Source of the DNA: Botryllus schlosseri
Taxonomy: Eukaryota; Chordata; Ascidiacea; Stolidobranchia; Styelidae
Direction: 5' to 3'
Assembly: GCA_000444245.1 (NCBI GenBank)
Contig: ATSW01012542.1
Location: 1-26,440 of the forward strand
Length of the DNA stretch: 26,440 nt
The stretch's first letter is position 1; each line of letters opens with the position of its first letter. Below the pieces are notes generated by a model that made no database searches, was not told the DNA's origin, and was given only the letters and a program-made list of their open reading frames with translations. This document shows, piece after piece, positions 13,134 to 21,895 of this stretch. Position numbers and translations under genes: made by a program.

Positions 13134-13351
13134 GGGTTACCATACGTCCTCCATTACAACTTTTCGAGCTAAGTTGATAGATAGATTCGAGTGAAAATGG
13201 GCATAAATGACGCTTAACCGGAAATTCGGGGTTCGAGCGGAAATGATGACCTTTTTTTAGTCAACCAACGGAGAATGTGAAAGAAAAACTGGATAAGTTT
13301 CAAAATTTTGAAAAAGTGTCCTTCTTTCCCGAATCCAAAATACGGAAACCC
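13134..13351 (-). mobile_element. MITE-like repeat, copy 2, inverted
   Basis: It starts GGGTTACCATA and ends TACGGAAACCC, which form 11-bp terminal inverted repeats with two mismatches. Its reverse complement aligns along its length with 10399-10733, about 80% identical in the best blocks. It lacks the GAGGAC-rich stretch present in copy 1. I could not find a clean target duplication, so it is probably older or was disturbed by the adjacent hAT insertion. Confidence 0.65.
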
Positions 13352-13859
13352 ATGGCTATGGGTAACTCTAAATCAGTGGTTCTTAACCTTGCCTCCAGCG
13401 CCCCCCAAGGGGCGCTGGCGATTTTGAAGAGGGCGGAAACGCTCAGGGGGCGATATGGGGGGCACTGGGCTCAGGGGGGCGCTGGAGAAAAATGGCTTCG
13501 CAGTAGATGATGTGGTGGTAGGACATATCCCTAATGAGTATTCAGAGCAAATTAACACCGAAAACTTCGACATATAGGTTTAATTGTCCATGGGCACCTA
13601 AATGACTGGCACCGAATGTTCCTGTCTTGGCAATCTGAACCCCAGAAGACGAATTCATCTGGCAGGGAAAAATTACATGCCAGTGAAGAAATCCCAATTT
13701 GAAATCGTGTGCGTCTTTTAGTTTAGCACGATTGGGCGACAGGGATATCTAAAGCTAGATATTCCTGTTGCGCGACATCCCTGTTGGGCGATTATATATT
13801 GATATAGCGGACAGGAGGTCACGAAATAACATCATGAAACCACGTCAGACCAACGGGTT

Positions 13860-15330
13860 CGCCCGCCCGAATATGTTTAATTATTAGTTACGGGCCCTAC
13901 AGTTTCCAAGAGACCTCACAATGTTCGCTCTACGTTTTGACGAGTCTGCGCACACTCAACAACTCACTGCGCAGACCCTTGGACAAAATTGCGTAGCGAC
14001 TAAAAAAGGTCATAACTTCGGATTTGTTGTGTGCAACGTAGATTTTCTGTGCGCGGAGACCGTGTCAGCACTGCGCACGTGCGCAGCTTAGTGTGAACAT
14101 TGCACCTCACTCAGCTCTAACGGTAAATCTGGTAACGTGAGCAGAGAGGACAAGAAATTGATTGCAAGATATATGCAATTCCCAATCTTACTGACCGATT
14201 TTATCATGAATTATCGAAGGATTTCGCGCTTCGCACTGGCTCGCTAAAAAGTACAGGTGATTTCCTGGCTAAAGCGAACAAGGTGATGGGGGCGGTCGGT
14301 TCATCACCCTATGGGAGCCCAAGACCTAAGTTTTTTTCAGGGGGCCTGACGAAGTGCCGTTTCGTTCCTGCCAGCGGGTATACGCCCGAAGATGTATAAT
14401 TATTATTGAATCATGAATTATCGAAGGTTTTCGCGCTTCGCACTGGCTCGCTAAAAAGTACAGGTGATTTCCTGGCTAAAGCGAACAAGGTGATGGGGGC
14501 GGTCGGTTCATCACCCTATGGGAGCCCAAGACCTAAGTTTTTTTCAGGGGGCCTGACGAAGTGCCGTTTCGTTCCTGCCAGCGGGTATACGCCCGAAGAT
14601 GTATAATTATTATTGAGGGGTCCTACCTTTTCAATCACACATCATTCAGCTCTACCGGTAAATCTGTTTACGTGAGCAGAGTGAGAAGGATAAAAATTGA
14701 TATCAATATACATGCAATTCCCGATCATATTGACCAATTCAATCATTAATTATCGTAATTTTTCGCGCGGCTAGGCGAGAGTAGCTGGCTCAGTAAACGG
14801 ACACCCAATGTAGTTGACTAGTATCAGCAAATAGCGGATAGCCGAATGAGGGTCTGGGGACGAAGCCCCCCGGAAATCTGGCTTATCACCCGATGGGGCG
14901 CCCAAGACCAACGTTTTTTTTGGGGGGGGGGCTGACGAAGTGCTGTTACGGCCCTGATAGCGAAATAATGTACCTACGGTAACGCCCGAATATGTTCTAT
15001 TATTAATTAGGTGCCCTTTATTTACCCATACAACAGCTACCTCAGCGCTACTGGTCAATCTGATTACGTGGGCAGAGAGAATAAAAATATTATAGCGACT
15101 TATATATGTAATTACCACCTATTCATACATGCATTATAGAAAATTTTGATACCTTAGGGCGACCAGGCCACGCAAAATTTGCCTACAATCGAAATCACGC
15201 TACGGCGTTCTTGGGGGCGAAGCCCTCAGAAGTTTGGTTTATCACGCTATGGGTACACAAGGCAATCGTTTTTAGGGGGGTTGACGAAGTGCTGTTACAG
15301 CCCTCCCTCTTAGTCATTGTATTTATTACA
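13860..15330 (+). repeat. Degenerate tandem array inside the hAT-like element
   Basis: About four related units of some 300 bases recur. Each has the order CAGCTCTAnNGGTAAATCTG, ACGTGnGCAGAG, a TATATGnAATT stretch, TTATCG...TTTCGCGC, GGTT(C)ATCACCC-TATGGG, CTGACGAAGTGC and CCCGAAtATGT-TTATTA. Unit ends are near 13866, 14390, 14597 and 14990. Divergence between most units is high, so the array predates the recent duplication at 14204-14617. Confidence 0.6.
14204..14617 (+). repeat. 207-bp near-perfect tandem duplication
   Basis: Positions 14204-14410 and 14411-14617 are direct repeats. By eye they differ only at AAGGATTTC versus AAGGTTTTC and at the junction base. In contrast to the degenerate units around them, this indicates a very recent duplication or an assembly artefact. 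Confidence 0.85.
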
Positions 15331-15415
15331 TGCCTTACAATATGAGGTTAGGGGGTTCCGGAGCACGATAATTTTTGAAAGGGGGCGCTGGAGGAAAAGA
15401 GGTTAAGAACCACTG

Positions 15416-16556
15416 GACTAATCGAAGTATTGTTGTGACGAGGTCCTTACCGTGGTCACCGACGCCGGAAATACAACCAACAACGATGGGAGGAATAACA
15501 ACTCCGACAACCACTGGAGCAGTCACGACAACGTGGGCTAATTTGTCTAGTACTGGGAAATTAGGAGCCCATTGGCTTCTCGGCGACCGGCGACACCATG
15601 CCAACTTCGACGGAAAGACAGCCTACGAGGACCACGGGAAAGATTCCCCGAATCGCGTGGGAGAGAACTGAGGAACCACTAACTACTGCCGCTGGAACTT
15701 TCACCAGGCAGACAAAGCCAGGGACCACCCAGAAACCAGTCAACGTGTTCAGGACATTTACGTCATTACCACCGACACCAACAACGCTGGAACTAGGTAA
15801 CATCAATAGGGTGGCGATGTTCACAAGCACAGCAAAAAAATAAGACATGCGCGAGACTCACGCACGACAATAGCTTTCCCGACGCCCAGAGCAACTATGG
15901 GAGCATATCCCGCCACGACGTCATTGAAACATACTGAAAGAGTGCTCCACAGACCTACCGCTACTGTGAGGCCAATTGAATCGTCTGCTTCTTTCTCGAC
16001 TAATATGCCCGTGAGGACGTCGAACTCGGCTTTCAGCGAAATAACTACAGTTGCATCGACACCGACTCGCTCTACTACGACTTCGGTAAGGTATGCGGAA
16101 CGTGTTGGGGTACCCACCACAACAACCGAACGGGTCTCCATCACACCGAAAAGTGGGGTCGCTTCCACCACAACTCCCCATTTGCTGGCTCATGCAGGAA
16201 CAGCCGAGAGCTTCGTGTCGACGCCAACGGCCGCAATCATCACCAAATCTACTTACCCTACCCTGATCTTGAAGGCGACACGTACCCTAACCTCACGGCA
16301 TCAGGTACAAGATCACGGGGCATCACTGGCGGATCCAAGGTTGACGGCGCGGAGTGTCGTTACCACGCGGACAGACGAGGACCCCCCAGGAACGCCGTTT
16401 ACGTTACATCCTAGGACTACGACGTTCAAAATGATTACTGTGACACGAGCCACGCGGCCGACAACTGCAATCGGCGTTGAGGTAATCCCTGTATCTTCCT
16501 TTTTGCATCTACCAGGTTACTACTACCTTGCTTTGACCGATAATGAACCTTGTTGA
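15416..16556 (+). CDS. Possible Thr/Ser/Pro-rich coding segment, frame uncertain
   Basis: This GC-richer stretch has strong three-base periodicity of ACN codons. Thr-rich reading runs from the hAT border to about 15560, shifts to another frame from about 15580 to 15796, then returns to the first frame from about 15893 to 16556 (220 codons open; for example ITTPTTTGAVTTT and TTVASTPTRSTTTS). The second shift could be an intron: donor GTAACA at 15797 and an AG near 15892 restore the phase. The first shift has no convincing splice pair. A mucin-like secreted or cell-surface protein would fit this composition. However, the frame one base earlier gives an Asp/Asn/His/Tyr-rich reading with cysteines (YYDFGKVCGTCWGTHHNN) from 16015 to 16412 that also looks protein-like. 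I cannot decide between the two, or exclude a decayed gene. Confidence 0.35.
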
Positions 16557-16642
16557 CCGGTGGTAAACTATACTGATCGATGGTGACCTTTTGTAAAAAG
16601 TGATAACGTAATCATACATTTTCAAGCATTGCACCAGTGCGC

Positions 16643-16727
16643 GATTGACGCACAAATGACGCACAATGATGCGCGCAATGACGCACAATGACGCACAATG
16701 ACGCACGCAATGACGCACAATGACGCG
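16643..16727 (+). repeat. ATGACGCAC-type minisatellite
   Basis: About eight units of ATGACGCACA or AATGACGCACGC stand in tandem with small variations. A single further copy (CGATGACGCACAATGACCGC) precedes the second TATA unit near 16.96 kb, so the motif was duplicated together with the promoter unit. Confidence 0.8.
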
Positions 16728-16784
16728 TTCCCACTGCCGCTCGACAGTTATATAAACGGCTACAGAGAAGACATATAATCAGTT
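16728..16784 (+). promoter_or_regulatory. Core promoter unit 1 (TATA + initiator)
   Basis: TATATAA begins at 16749, and a TCAGTT initiator has its A at 16781, 32 bases downstream. This spacing and initiator match the animal TATA-Inr arrangement. It is preceded by the minisatellite and by GCTCGA, which recurs ahead of unit 2. Confidence 0.55.
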
Positions 16785-16969
16785 AGGTCTAGAAGTAGCT
16801 AGGGGTAGGTCGGCTAGGAATAAGAATAGGTATGGGCTAGGTTAGCATTAGGCGTTGTATAGCTGTAGGTTTAGGCATACGGATTGACTTTAGGTATAAC
16901 TATAGGACTAATATTTTTTCTCGATGGTTTTCGAAACTTCTTCTCTCGCACGATGACGCACAATGACCG

Positions 16970-17014
16970 CTCGAAGGCCATATAAGCAACGGCCTCGAAG
17001 GCGTTCAGTCAGTT
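16970..17014 (+). promoter_or_regulatory. Core promoter unit 2 (TATA + initiator)
   Basis: TATAAGC begins at 16981. Overlapping TCAGTC and TCAGTT motifs have their A at 17007 and 17011, 26-30 bases downstream. Similarity to unit 1 extends into CAGCTAGGGGTAGG downstream, so the two units arose by duplication. Confidence 0.55.
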
Positions 17015-17110
17015 AGCGCTAGGCACAGCTAGGGGTAGGATGTGTGGGCCTAGGCTTAGACATAAGTATAGGGATAGACTTAGGAGTAGTCATAGTTATA
17101 TGCATAGGAG

Positions 17111-17195
17111 CCGGCATGCTGGCGAAGTTAGCATTAGGCATAGCTAGCATGCAGCAGTCAGCATGCCGGGGCAGTTAGCATTAGGCATAGCTAGC
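17111..17195 (+). repeat. Inverted repeat interleaved with a 22-bp direct repeat
   Basis: CCGGCATGCTG (17111-17121) and CAGCATGCCGG (17159-17169) are perfect inverted arms. A 22-base block starting GTTAGCATTAGGC occurs identically at 17127-17148 and 17174-17195, so one copy lies in the hairpin loop and one just outside it. Confidence 0.7.
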
Positions 17196-17324
17196 GGTAT
17201 GACGTGTAGAAATCTAGCTTAGTCTATAGGGCCAGTTGGCCATATCCCTAGGCATAGACAGTAGGTTTAGATATGGGTATATACTTAGGTATAGGCTAAC
17301 ACATAAGCCGTAGGTATAGAAATT

Positions 17325-17361
17325 GATATAAGGATAGACATAGGCATAGGGAACGTCAGTC
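17325..17361 (+). promoter_or_regulatory. Core promoter unit 3 (TATA + initiator)
   Basis: TATAAGG begins at 17327, and TCAGTCAG has its A at 17358, 31 bases downstream. It lies 79 bases before the ATG at 17437, giving a short purine-rich leader, so it is the best promoter for that exon. Confidence 0.5.
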
Positions 17362-17436
17362 AGCGATAAGACGTCGTTGAGGTAGGAGGTACAAGGAACA
17401 AGGACCAAGGTCACGGACAGAAGACAAACACAAAGG

Positions 17437-17466
17437 ATGGACGCCGACATACTATCACAGGAATCC
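17437..17466 (+). CDS. Candidate first coding exon (ten codons)
   Basis: The context AAAGGATGG is a good start. The frame reads MDADILSQES and then meets a strong donor (GTGAGT at 17467), phase 0. The leader between promoter unit 3 and this ATG is purine-rich and free of other ATGs. A strong acceptor (TTCTTACTCGGATTTCAG, ending at 17680) follows, but the exon it would open contains the tRNA-derived repeat and stops after about 35 codons, so it is probably not the true second exon. The product is unknown. The BCL-2 exon 3 kb downstream has its own good start and need not be connected. Confidence 0.4.
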
Positions 17467-17706
17467 GTGAGTACATTAACGTTTTGTTATGCTCTTATAC
17501 CTTAGTAGTAGTGTTAGGCCGATTATAGCCACCGATGAGATTACGTAACGTGTCCTACCACGCCCACTTTGAAATTTAAACATTCCCGCGCATTATTACA
17601 AATTTTTATTCTGTGTTCTTAACCGAATTACCGCGTATTTTTTTAATTGTTTTATGTTATTTTTCTTACTCGGATTTCAGTGGATTGTAAGAATGAATCC
17701 TTGCCG

Positions 17707-17812
17707 AGAATTGAACCGAGGACCTCAGGACTCATATATGAAAACGCGCCTTCTCCTGGAATCGAACCGAAAACCTCATGTCTTTTAGACCAGAACTGTA
17801 ACCATTACACTA
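17707..17812 (-). repeat. tRNA-derived (SINE-like) segment with duplicated B box
   Basis: On the minus strand an A-box-like TAGTGTAATGGTTA (17812-17799) is followed, 30 bases on, by a perfect B box GGTTCGATTCC (17768-17758), the arrangement of an internal Pol III promoter. The acceptor and T stems do not pair well, so it is not an intact tRNA. A second, weaker B box GGTTCAATTCT (17717-17707) follows in the same orientation with a shared TGAGGT lead-in, suggesting internal duplication or a dimeric SINE. Confidence 0.55.
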
Positions 17813-17819
17813 TCGCGCT

Positions 17820-20012
17820 CGTTGAGAACATCCGTCTGTATTGAAGCTTTTAAAAAAGGTTGTCCAATAAGACGCAAACATTGAAAACGCATTTATTATT
17901 GTCGCGACAATCACCATTTATTTTCCGGGATATTCACATGATAATATTCCCTATAATGTTTCTCAACGGAGGCGGTAAATGGCTCCGATTTAATTTCCGG
18001 CCTCAAGAAAACCGCGAGGTCACCGATTTCATCTAATACCAGCATAATTTTTGTAGGTCGAGAATAAGGGTAGGTAATTTAATTGCAACTAAAATGCCTG
18101 CGGCGGCTAATTCTAAGCTTGTTTCGGCTCGGGGGTCGGATGCAACGTATGAATCCATTGGCATGGCGCACTATAGCCAATTTAGGATGACGAGCCGAAA
18201 CGCGTAGGCGAGTGCATGGAGATAATAACTATATATTTAGAACAAATCAAGTATGGATTTCATGATAACGTATTCGCGTCATGAAAATTTAGGGAGTTTT
18301 ATAAGCTGCTTATCCTCAATAACCAATTTATGGAAATCAGTGAAGAAAGTTGATTGTACAGATTCTTAGAACAGCACGAGAATCTGGTACCTGCTCGCAG
18401 CATCATAACCATGTGACCTTTACTTACTCGACAGGTAATGTCTTACTATGTAAAACACGCGTTCTGCACGTTCTTCTGTGAATACAAACGTAATATACTG
18501 ATGTCCTAAATATTTTATTAATACGGTTACTTTATGTGGCAGCTCATATTTTGAAATCAGCAACGACTTCATTACATTACAAGTTTTACGTCCAAATAGA
18601 TATACTGCTTGCTCGATTCTTTATACAACAAAAAGCGTTTGTATTCTCCTCGTCGCATTTTAGATTGCTTCGAGCTGCGGCGGAAGGTATGAATGAGTTG
18701 TGCCTACTGTCCGGTGCACCTATAGAGGCGGAATCTAATTAGCACGCGCATGGATCGCTTATTCCAAATAAATCGATGAAAGTAATAAACGTGCCAGAGT
18801 TGTCAATCTGAAATCACATTCATGATACGAAATAAGTCATTACCATTTTGAATTTATGGTATGATTATGAACTACCTTTGAAAATGTGTGGGTCCCGAAG
18901 TCAGGTTATTGCACCAACAATAAAAAAGTAACATAGTAAGCATAATCAGATCGTTAAAATATTATATTTTTTGAATACCTTTCATCCATATCTACAAAAT
19001 ATATCTCGATGCTATTGTGAGCCACTAAAATGTTGTCCGCATGCGATCCACTAACCGTAGTTTACTCATTGCTGGTTTTAAGCATAATCTTCCGAGTAAG
19101 TACCTGTTGCTAGGCAAGCCCTACCAGAGTATACTTTTGTAAAGGCAGGAGTAAGTCGTCATCGAGCACCTTTCGCTAAAACTTCTTCAGTAACAGAAAA
19201 TGGGTGACCAATCGCGACCTCTCGAAATAAATGAACAGCATGCAATATGAACAGGACATGAAGCGACGATGCGCGATAATTCCTTTCAATTAAAGTAGAA
19301 TTATAGTTATTTCCGACCAAGTCAAACGTTACTCGACATTGCGCTGTTGATAGCAGTGAGTAATGATATTGTTTACTTTCGATACTGTCCAACATGCGGG
19401 CTCATGTCGAGGGGTAATTTTTAGAACTCTAATATCGCATAGCGGAACTTCGCAAAATTTTTCGATTTATTTAGCTATATGTTTTCCTTGCCATAGCCAT
19501 TCAGCATTGCAAAATTCATTGTACAATTTAGAATAAACTGCTACCTTTCATCATGGCCGTTGAAAAAGTACTTTTAACATTTGACTTTCATGACATAGTA
19601 AATTTCTACTCAAGTACAAGAAGTAACGATTTTAAGGTGATTAGAAAATATGTATTACGGGTCCAGTTTTGCCTAAAACCTGAAAAGGCAGTCTAAATCA
19701 CAACACGTTATCTGATAGCTTTGAAATGGTGAGATCAAGTATCCCTGAAAAATGAATAATAGTCATAATATCGAGTCGCACATTGCTATACATAAAATTT
19801 GCTTTGACATTGGCTATATTGATCATTTAGAATTGGATAGTCAAGAAGTCGAAATTTCTTCGATGCGCCTATAGTGCACTAATTTGAGTGCTGAAATCCG
19901 AATGAATCGACTATATTTATTATAATGATTCGGGTCGAGTAGTAAAATTTAATTTGCGAGCACTTAAATTACTTTATTATAGTTATATGACTGACACGAA
20001 ATTTGGTTGTCA
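17820..20012. other. AT-rich stretch without a supported gene
   Basis: Only short open frames without motifs occur. Visible structures are a 14-base perfect palindrome ATTGTCGCGACAAT at 17898-17911 and the inverted repeat at 18121-18201. If the exon at 17437 is real, this may be its intron. Confidence 0.45.
18121..18201. repeat. Inverted repeat with 59-base loop
   Basis: GTTTCGGCTCG (18121-18131) and CGAGCCGAAAC (18191-18201) are perfect 11-base arms. They are GC-rich in AT-rich surroundings. Role unknown. Confidence 0.5.
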
Positions 20013-20426
20013 TTTCCCTGGAATAGTAGGCCTAATCAATCCGAAACAATGTAATAGATAGATATTCTCGAAGAAATATAAAAATATCATTAATGGGGTA
20101 TGTATTATGAAACTGGAATTATTAGTTAGTTTCTAATTCATAATTTCAACCGCATCGGCGGTTTTTCATAAAAATAAATAAATAAATACTTTGATACTAA
20201 TTTCAAAGTAACGTAAATCTCTGAATAAATTTCCCTTGAATAGTGATCAATCCGAAACATTATCATGCAAGGTCTGAAAAACATACCGATATCATTAATA
20301 CGGTATCGCGGTGACCGGCGAATATGTTCCAATTCGTAATTTCAACCTCATCATCAGTCTCTCATAGAAATAATTGGGTGAATCCTTGGATCCTAATTCT
20401 CAAAGTAGCTTAAATCTCTGAATGAA
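20013..20426 (+). repeat. Diverged 217-bp tandem duplication upstream of the BCL-2 gene
   Basis: Units at 20013-20229 and 20230-20426 share TTTCCC...GAATAGT, AATCAATCCGAAACA, ATATCATTAAT, AATTTCAACC and AAATCTCTGAAT in the same order. By eye they are about 70-75% identical. The second unit ends 26 bases before the BCL-2 start codon, so the promoter or leader of that gene probably lies in the duplicated sequence. No TATA box stands out. Confidence 0.65.
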
Positions 20427-20452
20427 CTCTGACTCGCTGTTATTTTCAAACC

Positions 20453-21337
20453 ATGGAATTATCACGAGTATCACCATCGATCACTGAAGAAAAGGATGAA
20501 ATTATATCCGGAGCATATTCCTTGGCCAGGAACTTTATCATGTACGAACTCGACGGGCCAAGCGTTAAGGCAAATACGAAAGCGGAAAGAGCCTTACGAC
20601 GAGTTTGTGATGAAATGTTCCAGCGACATCGAACTGTCGTAAACGCAATCTCTAAACGTATCCGATATAGTGATGTCGAAGTCGGTGCGAAATATGAAGA
20701 ATATTGTACGGATGAGCGTATGTTCCTGGTGATAGCTGACGAAATTTTTAAAGATACCCTAGAGAATTTGGGTCGGATCGTATCTGTGTTCGTGCTCGGT
20801 AGCATTCTTGCTCGCAAAAACGAGGATGAGCATCACGGTGAGAATATAGAAGGTATCATACAGTCAGTCAGGAATTACATTGGTAGTCGAAGACGAAAGT
20901 GGATAGGGGAAAATGGAGGATAGGTAAGCGATTTTATATGCCTTGATAAGGATTCAAGAATTATCACTTAGCTTGAGGTACTGTGTATCTGCTCTCGAGC
21001 GCCCATACCATCTATCGATAATGAAACTTGGCTTACATTTCACTCTTCGGTTTGCAATTTACATTTCTTCATAAGGCACAGTAATTTACATTCCAAGCGC
21101 TCCGAACTTTGAATTACCTAGCAAGTACGGTAACGTTCCTCTGCAAGATTAGAAAGGCTTACATTTTTTTGTGTGTTTCAGGACAGTTTTGTAGGATTTT
21201 TTGATAACGCAGCTTTCGATAATAGTAAATTTTGGAAGAGGCTAATGCTTGCTGGAATTGGACTGACGTCTATTGCAATGGCAATAACAAGATCATGGAT
21301 ACTCCTTCGCCATACATCATGTAATATTTTTCAATAA
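20453..21337 (+). CDS. BCL-2 family gene, MCL-1/BCL-2-like, two coding exons, TAG in place of the BH2 Trp codon
   Basis: Exon 1 (20453-20923) starts at CCATGG and encodes a BH3-like ALRRVCDEMFQRH (residues about 46-58), BH1 (EIFKDTLENLGRIVSV) and the start of BH2 (WIGENGG). Exon 2 (21182-21337), after a 258-bp GTAAGC...TTTCAG intron, continues BH2 with DSFVGFF and ends in a hydrophobic tail anchor (LMLAGIGLTSIAMAI, then WILL), typical of proteins on the mitochondrial or ER surface that regulate apoptosis. The intron position in BH2 is the one conserved in the family, and WDSFVGFF-like BH2 and GRIVSV resemble MCL-1. Oddities: the last codon of exon 1 is TAG where the family has TGG (Trp); BH1 has NLGR for NWGR; BH3 has Cys for Gly before Asp-Glu. 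As read, the protein would stop before the rest of BH2 and the anchor. It may be a null allele, a young pseudogene, a recoded or edited site, or a base error. Host gene; membership is confident, function is not. Confidence 0.85.
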
Positions 21338-21895
21338 TATATTTCTTTGCCGTTTAATTACGTCAATTTTACTGTAGGATGGATGCAGTTTCTTCTGAGA
21401 TTACATGAAAGATTGATCCACAAAAACCGTCTTTAACTGGAAGATTTTCATTTTTCAAATTCATCCAGCTACGTAAGGGAATTGTTAGGTTAACTAGAAA
21501 ACGTCGCAGGTCAAATTTGATCCAATTCCTACCATAGTAGCGACAGAGAGTTATGACAGCTCAAAATTATCCGTCGTTCGATGCTAAATATTTTTGGTTC
21601 TCCGCGACCAAATATCGTGTTCTATAAATATTGTGTATTTGGAATAGATATAAATGTTGCTATGTTGTTGTAATTTACGAAGAATACTTTGCTTAGTAAT
21701 TAATTTCACGGGAATTCTAAACCTCAATACGTACAAGTGAGCAAAGTTACATCAGCCTGCGTTAACCTGTAGTGTTATGTAATTACATACAATTTTATCT
21801 AGACGTAGCGAACACGACAAGTAATATGAAGTGAAGGAATAAGGGCGCCAAATTCCAATGTATAGATGCATATTGATGCGGAAATATCGTCTTAC
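21338..21895. other. Gap between the BCL-2 gene and the disrupted LRR exon
   Basis: It should hold the 3' end of the BCL-2 transcript (plus) and intron or 3' sequence of the LRR gene (minus), so the two genes converge here. No AATAAA stands close behind the BCL-2 stop. No further LRR exon was recognised on the minus strand. Confidence 0.45.

Larger units (their letters stand above)
13374..15415 (+). mobile_element. Non-autonomous hAT-like element, about 2.0 kb
   Basis: The terminal inverted repeats are CAGTGGTTCTTAACCT at the left and AGGTTAAGAACCACTG at the right. They continue inward as a GGCGCTGG/CCAGCGCC-rich subterminal palindrome (left around 13390-13490, right around 15380-15396). CAGNG...CNCTG ends of this kind are typical of hAT elements in animals. 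The flanks (CTCTAAAT and GACTAATC) only weakly resemble a target duplication, so the copy is old or altered. The interior has no transposase. It carries tandem and degenerate direct repeats (listed) and a hairpin near 13737-13772 (ACAGGGATATCTA against TAGATATTCCTGT). Confidence 0.75.
16780..17360 (+). repeat. Degenerate TTAGGYATAG-like short repeats
   Basis: Variants of TTAGGCATAG, TTAGGTATAG and GGTATAG recur more than fifteen times between and downstream of the promoter units. No unit is perfectly periodic. They resemble, but are not, TTAGGC-type telomere repeats. Confidence 0.55.

Noticed and set aside
14406-14749. Short open frames in the hAT-like element
   Set aside because: They come from the tandem repeat units and show no transposase motif.
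15561-16171. Minus-strand Val/Gly-rich proteins opposite the Thr-rich segment
   Set aside because: Val/Gly richness is what the complement of ACN codons gives; these are shadows of the plus-strand composition.
16780-17360. Interstitial telomere array
   Set aside because: The units are too variable and have an extra ATAG part; no run of perfect TTAGGC or TTAGGG exists.
16728-17466. LTR of a retroelement
   Set aside because: TATA units and repeats are present, but there are no TG...CA long terminal repeats, primer-binding site or reverse-transcriptase reading frame.
17681-17790. Second exon joined to the ten-codon exon at 17437
   Set aside because: The acceptor and phase fit, but the reading is the reverse strand of a tRNA-derived repeat and stops after about 35 codons.
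17707-17812. Intact tRNA gene
   Set aside because: The A and B boxes fit, but the acceptor arms do not pair, the T stem is weak and no convincing anticodon stem forms.
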